Positions 48,734-56,886 of a stretch of DNA of 64,000 nt are shown piece after piece; within the stretch, counting starts at the first letter, position 1; every line of letters starts with the position of its first letter. The stretch is taken from contig DASVCS010000123.1 in assembly GCA_036381495.1 (NCBI GenBank), forward strand, positions 111,174-175,173, written 5' to 3'. Position numbers and translations under genes: made by a program. The DNA comes from DASVCS01 sp036381495 (lineage in GTDB: Bacteria; Gemmatimonadota; Gemmatimonadetes; Longimicrobiales; RSA9). Under the pieces are notes generated by a model. That model searched no databases. It saw only the letters and a program-made list of their open reading frames with translations, and had not been told where the DNA came from.

Positions 48734-49092
48734 ACCCCACCGCGCTTCGACTCATGCCCGTGTCCGAGTTCACCGAACGCGTCTACGCCACCGTCCGCCG
48801 CATCCCGCGCGGGCGCGCGATCAGCTACGGCGGCGTCGCCGCGATCCTCGGCCGGCCCCGCGCCGCGCGCGCCGTCGGCCACGCGCTGTCGAGACTCCCC
48901 CCCGACAGCGACGTCCCCTGGTGGCGCGTCGTCAACCGCAACGGCGAGATCTCGATCAGCGGCATCTTCCACGGCGCCCTGCGACAGCGCGCGCTCCTCG
49001 AGGCCGAGGGCGTGCGGTTCGATGCGCGCGGGCGCATCGACTGGTCCCGCTTCGGCTGGTCGCCGGAGGAGGGCCGCGACGAGGTGCCGTGA
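48730..49092 (+). CDS. alkyltransferase-like DNA-binding protein (MGMT family without the active Cys)
   Basis: 120 residues. It has the methylated-DNA methyltransferase fold: YATVRRIPRGRAISYGGVAAILGRP and the arginine-finger region, but where active enzymes have PCHRV this reads PWWRV (residues 63-67): both the alkyl-accepting Cys and the His are replaced by Trp. Such ATL proteins bind alkylated bases and flag them for nucleotide excision repair. Start GTG 48730 overlaps the TGA of the quinone oxidoreductase (GTGA); ATG 48754 is an alternative. Coupling with an oxidoreductase is unexplained. Confidence 0.9.
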   Translation: MNPTALRLMPVSEFTERVYATVRRIPRGRAISYGGVAAILGRPRAARAVGHALSRLPPDSDVPWWRVVNRNGEISISGIFHGALRQRALLEAEGVRFDARGRIDWSRFGWSPEEGRDEVP

Positions 49093-49238
49093 CGCGTCCG
49101 CTCTCGTGACGCGTCCGCTCTGACGGGCGAGACACGGAGCGCAGGCCGTCGCGTCATCCCTGCGGTGCACCGGACGGCCCCCGCTCGACCGTCTGCCCGC
49201 CTCGAGCCCCGCCGCCCGCGCCGCGCCGGGCGATCTCC

Positions 49239-49883
49239 TCACCCGCCGTCCGCCGGACCGCCGAACAGGAGCGACGCCAGCGTGCGGGTGAGCCAGCCCC
49301 GGTAACGCGCCGCCGGCCAACCGCGCTCGTCCACGAACAGCCGGTACACGTCCGGACCGGTCAACGCCCAGAGGACGTCCGCGGCCTCGGACTCCGGCAG
49401 CCCGGGCCGTAGCACACCGCGTTCGGCCCAGTCCCGGACCAGCTCCACCTGCCCGAGCCGCCGCCGTTCCTCCCCCTCCCGCCAGACCGAGGCCGGGTCC
49501 ACCTCCGCGCTCCCCGCTTGCCGCACCGTCCGCAGGACATCCGCCGCACCGTCGAACAGCCGCACGTTGAAGTCCACGATCCGCTCGAGCTGGCGCCACG
49601 GATCTCCCGCCGCCTCTCGCAACGACTCCAGGTACCCCGCGAGATCCGCGTCGGCCTCGATCGCATCCAGCAGCGCGAACAGAACGCCTCGCTTCGAGCC
49701 GTACACGGCGTAGAACGTTTGCACGGCCACACCCGCCTCCCGCGCGATCTCCTCGATCGTCGTCGCCGCGTAGCCGCGCTCCGCGAACAGGCGCCGCGCC
49801 GCCGCCGCCAGCGCCCGACGCGTCGCCTCCGCCTGCTGCCGACGCATCGGCGACTCGTATCTCCGTCGCTTCCGCTGTCCCAT
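49239..49883 (-). CDS. TetR/AcrR-family repressor
   Basis: 214 residues. The N-terminal helix-turn-helix is clear: RRLFAERGYAATTIEEIARE and VAVQTFYAVYGSKRGVLFAL, the family signature. The rest is a helical ligand-binding and dimerisation domain. ATG 49883 starts close to an AT-rich stretch (TATTTT near 49893) and the gene reads away from the cytochrome c gene. The shared intergenic region contains a strong promoter and would be the natural operator site. The inducer is unknown. Confidence 0.93.
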   Translation of the reverse strand: MGQRKRRRYESPMRRQQAEATRRALAAAARRLFAERGYAATTIEEIAREAGVAVQTFYAVYGSKRGVLFALLDAIEADADLAGYLESLREAAGDPWRQLERIVDFNVRLFDGAADVLRTVRQAGSAEVDPASVWREGEERRRLGQVELVRDWAERGVLRPGLPESEAADVLWALTGPDVYRLFVDERGWPAARYRGWLTRTLASLLFGGPADGG

Positions 49884-49965
49884 TCGACCAAAATACTCCC
49901 GCTCGCATTCAGGCGGCTACCCGGCCGCGCGCGCGGCACCCCGCTCGCCGATGCCATCGCCGGGA

Positions 49966-49994
49966 TTGACACCCGGAATTCCAAGTAGTAGACT
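49966..49994 (+). promoter_or_regulatory. promoter upstream of cytochrome c, within the TetR divergent region
   Basis: TTGACA (49966-49971), 17-base spacer, TAGACT (49989-49994). The leader to ATG 50247 would be about 245 bases, GC-rich with several possible hairpins; no riboswitch was recognised. Confidence 0.6.
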
Positions 49995-50246
49995 CTAATC
50001 AATAGTGGCGCACACGTCCAATACACCGTGCGGGTCGAGCGAGGTTCGCGCGCACGGCCGGCTGTGCGGTTGCGCGGTCGCCCGACTGACCGGTTGCCCG
50101 CCCGGCCGTTCGGCGCGCTGGGAGCACCGTGCGGCCGTGGCTCCGGAACGGTCCGGGGAGCGCTCGAGGGCGCGCGGACGGGAGCGTGTCTGGTGGGGCG
50201 GGCCGCGGCGATCGTTCCACGTTGCCACCATCGGCATGGAGGCTCG

Positions 50247-51161
50247 ATGAAGCGCTGGATGCGTCGGATCGTGATCGGATGCACGGTCCTCGCCGGACTC
50301 GGGCTGGTTCTCGTTGCAGGGGTCTACGGGTTCAGCTCGCGGCGGCTGAACCGGCGTTTCGATGTGCCGGCGGGCGGTGGGCTCACCATCGTGAGTGACT
50401 CGGCGCACATTGCGCGGGGCCGGCACCTGGTCGCTGCGGTGACGCCGTGCATGGCGTGTCACGGGGCGGATCTGGGTGGCGCCGTCCTCATGGATGCGGG
50501 CCCGCTGATCGGGCGGATCTACGCGCCGAACCTGACGCGGGGCGAGGGCGGGATCGGCGCGACGTTCAGCGATGCCGACTGGGTGCGTGCGGTGCGCTAC
50601 GGTGTGGGGCCGGACGGCCGGGGGCTCATGATCATGCCGATCGAGGCGTTTCGCCATCTGAGCGATGAGGATCTCGCGGACATCATCGCGTACGTGAAGA
50701 GCCGGCCGCCCGTCGGCCGTGAAACGGAGCGGAGCACGGTCGGCCCGCTGGTGCGGGTGCTGTACCTGCTGGGGAAGTTTCCGATCCTCCCGGCGGAGTC
50801 GATGCCACATGATGGGAGACGGCCGGTGTCATCGCCGCCGCGGGGTGCTACGGCGGAGTACGGGGCGTACCTGACGCACATTGCGGGGTGCGTGGGCTGT
50901 CACGGGCCGGATCTGTCGGGCGGCCCGGCGCCGGGGGCGCCGCCGGGGACGCCGCCGGCGCAGGACCTGACGCCGGCGGGGATCGGCTCGTGGACGGAGC
51001 AGGATTTCTTCCACGCCATCCGGCTGGGTCAGCGGCCCGACGGCAGCGCGATCGACACGTTCATGCCGTGGCTCACCTTCCGCAACATGACGGATGACGA
51101 GCTGCGTGCGATCTGGCTGTATCTGAAGACCCTTCCGCCGAGCGGAGCCGGCGGGGCGTGA
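50247..51161 (+). CDS. dihaem cytochrome c, membrane-anchored
   Basis: 304 residues from ATG 50247 (GGAGG upstream). A hydrophobic anchor at about residues 8-29 is not cleaved by an obvious site. Two haem c motifs: C68-x-x-C71-H72 (CMACH) and C215-x-x-C218-H219 (CVGCH), each in a cytochrome c domain with a later Met ligand candidate (MIMPIEAFRHL; IDTFMPWL). It probably carries electrons on the periplasmic face. It is 37 bases ahead of an O-methyltransferase gene. The partner oxidoreductase is not in the window. Confidence 0.93.
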   Translation: MKRWMRRIVIGCTVLAGLGLVLVAGVYGFSSRRLNRRFDVPAGGGLTIVSDSAHIARGRHLVAAVTPCMACHGADLGGAVLMDAGPLIGRIYAPNLTRGEGGIGATFSDADWVRAVRYGVGPDGRGLMIMPIEAFRHLSDEDLADIIAYVKSRPPVGRETERSTVGPLVRVLYLLGKFPILPAESMPHDGRRPVSSPPRGATAEYGAYLTHIAGCVGCHGPDLSGGPAPGAPPGTPPAQDLTPAGIGSWTEQDFFHAIRLGQRPDGSAIDTFMPWLTFRNMTDDELRAIWLYLKTLPPSGAGGA

Positions 51162-51198
51162 GCCGCCGGTACGCGTCGACCCCCACCCTGGAGGGACC

Positions 51199-52239
51199 GT
51201 GCCTCTGCGACCGAATTTCATCGAGCGCCTCCTGATTCGCCGGGGGAAGGTCCCCTGGCCGATCCTCGATGCGCTCCTGCCGACGTTCCAGGCCGCGGCC
51301 GTCACGGCGGCCGCGGAGCTCGGGGTCTTCGAGCTGCTGCGCCAGGAGGCGCTCGCGCCCGAGGAGCTGGCGCGGAGGACCGACGCGACGCTCGCCGGGA
51401 CCGAGTCGCTGCTCCACGCTCTGGCGGGGCTCGGGTACGTCGAATGCGACGACCGGAAGTACCGACTGACCGACGCGGCGGACCGCGCCGTACCGGCGAA
51501 CGAGATCCGGACCATGGCGCCGTTCCTGTGGGAACTGGCGCGCCTCGCGGGCGATTCCATGCGCGCGATCCGGGATGCGCCTCCCGGCGGCGTCGGCGAT
51601 CCGGAGCGCATCCAGGGCGGCGACATCGGCCGTGCCTTCCAGACGGCCATGCGCCGGATCGCCGCCGGCCACGTGGACGAGGTCCGCCGCAACCTGAAGC
51701 TGCCCGCGTCCGCCCGACGCCTCCTCGACGTGGGCGGCGCCCACGGCCTCCACACCGTCGCACTCTGCCGCAAGTACCCGCGCCTGCACGGAACCATCCT
51801 GGACTGGCCGGTCGGGATCGCCTCGGCGCGCCGCACACTCGCCGACAACCCCGATGTCGCGGACCGGATCGACCTCGTGGAACGGGACTTCGAGCGGGAC
51901 GCGCTCCCCGACGGCTACGACGTCGCCTTCCTCGGCAACATCGTCCACGGCCTCAGCCCCGAACGCAATCAGGCCCTCTTCCGGAAGCTCGCCCGGGCCA
52001 CCACACCATCCGCCACCCTCGTGATCCTCGACCAGGTGGCCGAGCAGGACGGCTCCCCGTTCGCCCGCGCCCTCGCCGGCCTCATCGGCTTCCACCTCTT
52101 CGTCGTCACCGGCGGCCGCGCCTACCGGCTCGCGCAGCTCGAGCACTGGCTCGGCGATGCCGGTTTCCCGCACGTGCGCCGGACACCGCTCCGCAGAGCG
52201 CCCGGCATGTCGCTCGTGACCGCCCGCAAGCAGCCCTGA
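51199..52239 (+). CDS. SAM-dependent O-methyltransferase (two-domain type)
   Basis: 346 residues from GTG 51199, preceded by GGAGGGACC. The N-terminal about 100 residues are a winged-helix dimerisation domain (FELLRQEALAPEELARRTDA; TDAADRAVPANEI), and the C-terminal domain has the SAM-binding motif RRLLDVGGAHGLHTVALCRK followed by DYDVAFLGNIVHGL-type strands. This plan matches plant/bacterial type methyltransferase family 2, which methylates hydroxyl groups of aromatic or polyketide substrates. It may be co-transcribed with the cytochrome c gene, but the substrate is unknown. Confidence 0.88.
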   Translation: MPLRPNFIERLLIRRGKVPWPILDALLPTFQAAAVTAAAELGVFELLRQEALAPEELARRTDATLAGTESLLHALAGLGYVECDDRKYRLTDAADRAVPANEIRTMAPFLWELARLAGDSMRAIRDAPPGGVGDPERIQGGDIGRAFQTAMRRIAAGHVDEVRRNLKLPASARRLLDVGGAHGLHTVALCRKYPRLHGTILDWPVGIASARRTLADNPDVADRIDLVERDFERDALPDGYDVAFLGNIVHGLSPERNQALFRKLARATTPSATLVILDQVAEQDGSPFARALAGLIGFHLFVVTGGRAYRLAQLEHWLGDAGFPHVRRTPLRRAPGMSLVTARKQP

Positions 52240-52269
52240 CCGCTCGCCATAGCGTGATGGGACAACACC

Positions 52270-52315
52270 TTGCGTCCCGCGGCGGCGGGCGCTATAGTTG
52301 AAAACGAGTCTCAAT
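52270..52315 (+). promoter_or_regulatory. promoter overlapping a Fur-like operator
   Basis: TTGCGT (52270-52275), 17-base spacer, TATAGT (52293-52298). Directly over the start region lies TTGAAAACGAGTCTCAAT (52298-52315), 15 of 18 positions matching TTGAGAATGATTCTCAAT, the classic Fur-box shape. Binding there would block the promoter. Confidence 0.55.
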
Positions 52316-52354
52316 CGCATCGAGCCCACCGGGCGTACACGTGGCAGGAGCAGG

Positions 52355-52705
52355 ATGAAGAAGGGATTGGACGAGCTGGTCGAGCGGCTGCCGACGGCCT
52401 GGCTCGAGAATTACGTTGCCGCCTTCGAGGCGGGCCGGGTGCAGCCGCACCCGCAGGCGCGTTTCGTGAACGCGCGGGGCGAGTGTTGTCTGGTGGCGGC
52501 GCTTGCCGGCGCGACGAGCGCGGAAGCGCTGGTTCGGTCGGAGGTCTGGGATCGGTTCCTCGGGAGCGCGCTCGAGGAGTTGTCGCGCCGCTTCGAGTCC
52601 TGCCGGTTGACGGGGCGGGCGTTCTACGAGGAGGCGGTGCTGGCGTTGGCGGCGCGCCGGGGTGCGGCGCGGGCCGCGGCGCGGCGTCTCGTGGCGGCCA
52701 TGTGA
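52355..52705 (+). CDS. small Cys-containing protein behind a Fur-like box
   Basis: 116 residues from ATG 52355. No signal peptide, helical throughout (LDELVERLPTAWLENYVAAFEAG; SALEELSRRFESCRLTGRAFYEE). A Cys pair (C44-C45 in NARGECCLVAAL) and a further Cys in RFESCRL stand out. No known family recognised. The promoter in front carries a box resembling a Fur site, and a strong terminator ends the gene, so it is a self-contained transcription unit probably repressed by iron. It may handle iron or haem, but that is inference. Confidence 0.65.
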   Translation: MKKGLDELVERLPTAWLENYVAAFEAGRVQPHPQARFVNARGECCLVAALAGATSAEALVRSEVWDRFLGSALEELSRRFESCRLTGRAFYEEAVLALAARRGAARAAARRLVAAM

Positions 52706-52734
52706 CGCCGGGCCGGTCGCCGCGACGCTTCCAC

Positions 52735-52763
52735 GCCGGCGCGGGTTCCGCGCCGGCTTTTTT
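52735..52763 (+). terminator. intrinsic terminator of the Fur-box gene
   Basis: Perfect 10-bp stem GCCGGCGCGG / CCGCGCCGGC (52735-52744, 52748-52757), three-base loop, then six T. It abuts the stop of the convergent BNR-repeat gene. Confidence 0.9.
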
Positions 52764-53846
52764 CTACTCGAGAACCGCCGCCGTGATCGACAGGATGCGG
52801 GGGAGGAATCCGGCGATGAGCTCCCAGGACTCGCCGCGGTCGCGGCTGGCGAAGAGGTGGCCGCCGGAGGTGCCGACGTAGACGCCGCAGGGGTCGAGCG
52901 TGTCGGTGGCGAGGGCTTCGCGGAGGACGGAGACGTAGGCGTGGCTTTGGGGCAGGCCGCAGGTGAGCGGTTGCCAGGAGGCGCCGGCGTCGGTGCTGCG
53001 GTAGACGCGGAGCCGGCCGCCGACGGTGGTGCGCATGTTTCCGGCCTCTTCGGGGACGACGAAGAGCGTGTCGGGGTCGGCGGGGTCGACGGCGAGCGCG
53101 TAGCCGAAGGGGCTCGGGAGGCCGTCGCTGATCTCGGTCCAGTGGTCGCCGCGGTCGTCGGAGCGGTAGACGCCGCAGTGGTTCTGCTGGTAGAGGCGGT
53201 CCGGGCGGGCGGGGTGCAGGACCAGCTTGTGGACGCACTGTCCCGCGTCCGGATACGGCTGCGGGAGGAAGTCGGCGCGGACGCCGCGGTTGACCGGTTT
53301 CCAGCGGGCGCCGCGGTCGTCGGAGCGGTAGACGCCGCCGGCCGAGAGCGCGCAGTAGAGCCGGTCGGGCGTGCGTGGGTCGACGATGATCGAGTGGAGC
53401 GCGAGTCCGCCGCCGGCCGGTTGCCACGCGGCGCGGCTCGGGTGGTCGTTCAGCGCCGCGACGCCCGTCCAGCTCATGCCGCGGTCACGGCTCACGAACA
53501 GGCCGGCGGGTTCGATGCCGCCATAGACGACGTCGGGCTCGGCAGCGTGCCCGGGCGCGACCGTCCAGATCGCGCGGACGCCCCGCTCATCGGGGTAGTG
53601 CGGCGCATCTTCCATGATGTCCCAAAGCTCGCCGCCGTCCTCGCTCCGGTGCAGGTGCGCGCCCCAGACGCCGTGGGTGCTTGCCGCGAGCGCTATGTGG
53701 GGCTCGCGTGGGTCGAGCACGGCGTGGTAGACCTCGCGGCCGACCAGGACGGGCGCCGCGATGGACCAGCGAGCCCGGTCGGCATCCGAACGCAGGATGA
53801 ACAGACCGCGCCGCGTTCCGACGAGCAGGCGGACACTCCGGGGCAT
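52764..53846 (-). CDS. BNR/sortilin-like beta-propeller protein
   Basis: 360 residues from ATG 53846; ATG 53864 and 53885 are alternatives. It is built of repeated Asp-box (S-x-D-x-G-x-x-W) blades: HRSEDGGELWDIMED, VSRDRGMSWTGVAALN, YRSDDRGARWKPVNRG, YRSDDRGDHWTEISDG, YRSTDAGASWQPLTCG and FASRDRGESWELIAGF. This is the pattern of sialidase-like or sortilin/VPS10 propellers. No signal peptide is clear, so location is uncertain. A catalytic sialidase is unlikely, since the Arg triad and Tyr are not evident; a binding or scaffold role is more probable. Confidence 0.88.
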   Translation of the reverse strand: MPRSVRLLVGTRRGLFILRSDADRARWSIAAPVLVGREVYHAVLDPREPHIALAASTHGVWGAHLHRSEDGGELWDIMEDAPHYPDERGVRAIWTVAPGHAAEPDVVYGGIEPAGLFVSRDRGMSWTGVAALNDHPSRAAWQPAGGGLALHSIIVDPRTPDRLYCALSAGGVYRSDDRGARWKPVNRGVRADFLPQPYPDAGQCVHKLVLHPARPDRLYQQNHCGVYRSDDRGDHWTEISDGLPSPFGYALAVDPADPDTLFVVPEEAGNMRTTVGGRLRVYRSTDAGASWQPLTCGLPQSHAYVSVLREALATDTLDPCGVYVGTSGGHLFASRDRGESWELIAGFLPRILSITAAVLE

Positions 53847-53966
53847 AATCCAGAAAGATATGTTCATTGAAGGGGTCCGCGCCACTCCGGCGTGGAAGCG
53901 GCGGAGGCCGCGCTGCCTACGGCGCGCGGCCGGCGCTGCGTGGATCCCTGCCGTCCGCTCCGGTCC

Positions 53967-54695
53967 TCACATTCCCGAGGGCCCCACCCCGATGCTGATG
54001 CCGAGCCGGAAGCTCCAGAGGTTGGCCTCGGTCCGGTTCGGCCGCACCGTGATCGAACCGTCGGGGTTGTCGATGATGTCGCCTTCTCGCAGGAACGCGG
54101 CTCTGCCGTTGCCGTGATAGCGGGCGCCGAAGTCGAGCGAGATGGGTCGAGGCCCGCGCCGGAGCGGGATGTAGAGCCCGCCGCCGCCGGTCCAGGCGAA
54201 CGTCCAGTCGTCGAAGTTGGTGTCGCTGGCGAAATCGTCCGAATCGCTCGATCCGCGCAGACTCGATTGCGTGGCGAAGTAGGCGAGTCCGATCGAGCCG
54301 GTCAGGTAGGGGAGGATCATCCCTGTCGGCGCGACGAGTTGCGGGCCGATCCCGGCGAAGACGATGTTGTTCGACGTGGTGAGGCCGAGCGTGACGCGGC
54401 AGCCGACGGTCGTGCTGAAGCAGACTTCGCGGCTTTCGCGGCCGTAGGTGAGGAACCCGACGTCGGCGCGGAGCCCGAGCCAGCCGCCGTCATCGACGCG
54501 GTAGATTGCGTGGCCGTTCACGCCGAAGCCGTCGTCGACGAGGTCGCCGAAGGGACCGACGGGATTGCCGTAGATGAGGCTGCCCCCCACGAAGAGCCGG
54601 GCCGGTGTCTCCTCGCCCTGCTGCGCGCGTGCCGCCGGCGTCGCCGCGAGCACGGCGCCGGCGGCCAGCAGGGCGAGCATTCGCTTCGATTTCAC
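53967..54695 (-). CDS. outer membrane beta-barrel protein
   Basis: 242 residues. A GTG at 54695 follows GGAGTGGAA and opens MKSKRMLALLAAGAVLAATPAARAQ, a clear signal peptide; ATG 54680 is an alternative. The rest alternates short strands and loops (RLFVGGSLIYGNPVGPFG; WLGLRADVGFLTYGRE; SLDFGARYHGNGRAAF) and ends in a barrel-closing strand (WSFRLGISIGVGPSGM). It is probably a small outer membrane porin-like protein; the substrate is unknown. It reads in the same direction as, and 120 bases from, the BNR-repeat gene. Confidence 0.8.
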   Translation of the reverse strand: MKSKRMLALLAAGAVLAATPAARAQQGEETPARLFVGGSLIYGNPVGPFGDLVDDGFGVNGHAIYRVDDGGWLGLRADVGFLTYGRESREVCFSTTVGCRVTLGLTTSNNIVFAGIGPQLVAPTGMILPYLTGSIGLAYFATQSSLRGSSDSDDFASDTNFDDWTFAWTGGGGLYIPLRRGPRPISLDFGARYHGNGRAAFLREGDIIDNPDGSITVRPNRTEANLWSFRLGISIGVGPSGM

Positions 54696-54984
54696 TTCCA
54701 CTCCAGGGTTCGGGCATGGCGAGCGTCGGCGCGGAGATCGACGGTCTCCGATCGAGCCGGGCGGCCCGCCGATGCGCGCCGGGTCGCTCGACGTCCGCGG
54801 CCACGGGCGCTGCCCTCCGTCGGGCCATGGTGCGTTCGCAGCTAAGTACCCCGTTCTACGGATGGACGGCGCGGAATGTTCGCCGGTCACCCGGAAAGGG
54901 TGCGGCTGAGCTGTGAGCCGTGCCTCCTGCGGCGCGGCGACCCCGATGTCCGGGGCGACGCGTGTGGGCCTGGCGACCGGCGCG

Positions 54985-56247
54985 TCAATTGGCCGTGCGC
55001 CGCAACGCGAGCGGGAGCAGCGCCGCGGACAGGAGCGCGAGGCCCGCGCCGAAGAGAAACGCCGCCATCGGGCCCGATGCCGCCCAGATCGCGCCGAACA
55101 GGACACTGGCCGGGAGCGCGGCGGCGCCGGTGACGAGGTGATAGGCGCCGAAGGCGGTTCCGCGCCGGCCGGCGCGCCCGAGCGCCGCGATGAGCGCCTT
55201 CTCCGGCGCCTCCGTGAGGCCGTAGAACAGGCCGTACACGATGAACAGCGCCCAGGCGTGCCACGCGGCGCCGGCGAACGCGAAGCCGACGTACACGGCG
55301 GCGTAGACCACCCAGCCGCCGATGATCACGCGGCCCGCGCCGACGCGGTCCGCGAGCGCGCCGCCGGGCACGCTCCAGAGCGACTTGCTCACGTTCAGCG
55401 CGCCCCAGAGGATCGGCACCAGCGCAGTAGCGACGCCGAGGTGCTCGGCGTGGAGCAGGAGGAAGGCATCCGAGGCGTTGCCCAGCGTGAAGAGGCCGAG
55501 CACGGCGAGGAGGCCGCGTCGCGCAGGCGTCGTGCGATCGGCCGCGTCGTCATCATCGCCGGAGCGCGCGCCGCCGTCGTGACCGACTTCCGCGCCGCCC
55601 GCCGGGACGGGGGCCGGCCGCGCCACCGGCGTCTCCCGGACCGCGAACACGACGAGCGCGACCGCGAGGAGGCCGGGCAGGGCGGCGAGCGCGAAGACCA
55701 GTCGTAACCCGTGCGGCGCCAGGAGCAGCAGGCCGGCCGCGAGGAGCGGACCCATCACGGCGCCGATGTGGTCCGCCGCACGATGGATGCCGAACGCGGC
55801 GCCCCGTCGCTCCGCCGGAGCGGATTCCGCCAGCAGTGCATCGCGCGGCGCGGTCCGCACGCCCTTGCCGACCCGATCCGCGAACCGCAGCACCAGGACC
55901 TGCCACGGCGCACCGGTCAGCGCGAGCAGCGGCCGGGCGGCGACCGCGATCCCGTAGCCCCACCCGACCAGCGACTTGCGCCGGCCGATCCGGTCCGAGA
56001 TCCAGCCACTGCCCAGCTTGACCAGGCTCGCCGTGGTCTCGGCCACGCCCTCGATCACGCCGAGGATCGTCGGTCCCGCGCCCAGCGTCCCGACCAGGAA
56101 CAGCGGGAGCAGCGGAAAGACCATCTCGCTCGCGGTGTCGTTCAGTAGAGAGACCAGCCCGAGCCAGAGAACGTTGCCGCGAAGCCAGCGGAATCGCAGC
56201 AAATAGGACCTGTTCTTGCTGTTTTGTGGTACGCGGGAGGCGGGCAT
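54985..56247 (-). CDS. MFS transporter
   Basis: 420 residues from ATG 56247. About 12 helices, with the helix 2-3 loop motif GWISDRIGRRKSLVGWGYG and a long charged cytoplasmic stretch in the middle (ARSGDDDDAADRTTPARRG). No close match to drug or sugar families could be judged; the second half (FIVYGLFYGLTEAPEKALIA) resembles multidrug-type MFS proteins. The N-terminal about 20 residues are polar and the start may lie further in (a TTG near 56205). It is divergent from the next gene with a 40-base gap. Confidence 0.85.
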   Translation of the reverse strand: MPASRVPQNSKNRSYLLRFRWLRGNVLWLGLVSLLNDTASEMVFPLLPLFLVGTLGAGPTILGVIEGVAETTASLVKLGSGWISDRIGRRKSLVGWGYGIAVAARPLLALTGAPWQVLVLRFADRVGKGVRTAPRDALLAESAPAERRGAAFGIHRAADHIGAVMGPLLAAGLLLLAPHGLRLVFALAALPGLLAVALVVFAVRETPVARPAPVPAGGAEVGHDGGARSGDDDDAADRTTPARRGLLAVLGLFTLGNASDAFLLLHAEHLGVATALVPILWGALNVSKSLWSVPGGALADRVGAGRVIIGGWVVYAAVYVGFAFAGAAWHAWALFIVYGLFYGLTEAPEKALIAALGRAGRRGTAFGAYHLVTGAAALPASVLFGAIWAASGPMAAFLFGAGLALLSAALLPLALRRTAN

Positions 56248-56287
56248 TGGCCCGTGTTCTCCGGCAGAAGTCGACGCGGGAGGACGT

Positions 56288-56746
56288 ATGCGGTTCATAA
56301 TGAATATTGTCGCGGCGACGGCGTTGGCAATACCGGCCGGGCTGGCGGCCCAGGACTCCGAAGGCGCGCCGTCGTGCCGGGCGAATCTGGATGGCGACCA
56401 GCTCACGACGGCGATCGAGTTTCCGAACGGCTACGCGGTCGAGGCGCCGTGGCGCGTGAACTGGAACCGGTCGGCATCGTTGTCGGACGGTCGAACGGGC
56501 GTGGCGGCGGCCGCGGAACTGGACCGGATCATCGAGGTGGATCCGGCGACCGGCCAGCGCGTCGTGACGCCGTTTCCGGAGCCGATCCGGACGACGTTCG
56601 AGGGACATGACGAGGAGGAGCTGATCTATCAGGCGGCGCAGATCTGGTGCCTGACGGTGTTGAAGGCGCAGCAGCAGAACCGGGAAGAGGGCGCGAACCG
56701 GCAGGGCGCTTCGGCGCGGATGCCGGCCCGTGCCGCGGGTCCGTAG
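56288..56746 (+). CDS. secreted protein of unknown function
   Basis: 152 residues from ATG 56288 with GGGAGGACG upstream. A signal peptide (MRFIMNIVAATALAIPAGLAAQ) is followed by a compact domain with two Cys (SCRANLDGDQLTTAI; AAQIWCLTVLKAQQQNREE) that may form a disulfide. No family recognised. It stands between an MFS gene and a GMC oxidoreductase gene and does not share an obvious role with either. Confidence 0.6.
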   Translation: MRFIMNIVAATALAIPAGLAAQDSEGAPSCRANLDGDQLTTAIEFPNGYAVEAPWRVNWNRSASLSDGRTGVAAAAELDRIIEVDPATGQRVVTPFPEPIRTTFEGHDEEELIYQAAQIWCLTVLKAQQQNREEGANRQGASARMPARAAGP

Positions 56747-56886
56747 TACCGGGGTCGGCCGAGTCCTTCGCGCTCGGACCAGGGGCGCGATCCGGTGCGG
56801 CGCGGCGGGGTGTGGCGCCGCGCCGGGTTACGCGGTCGGGTCGCCGGCCCTGTCCCGCCGGTCGCGGCGCCACTATCTTCGGCGGC

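Noticed and set aside
49089..49121. A 16-base direct repeat (GTGACGCGTCCGCTCT twice) after the ATL gene.
   Set aside because: Only two short copies next to each other; likely a slippage duplication with no sign of function.
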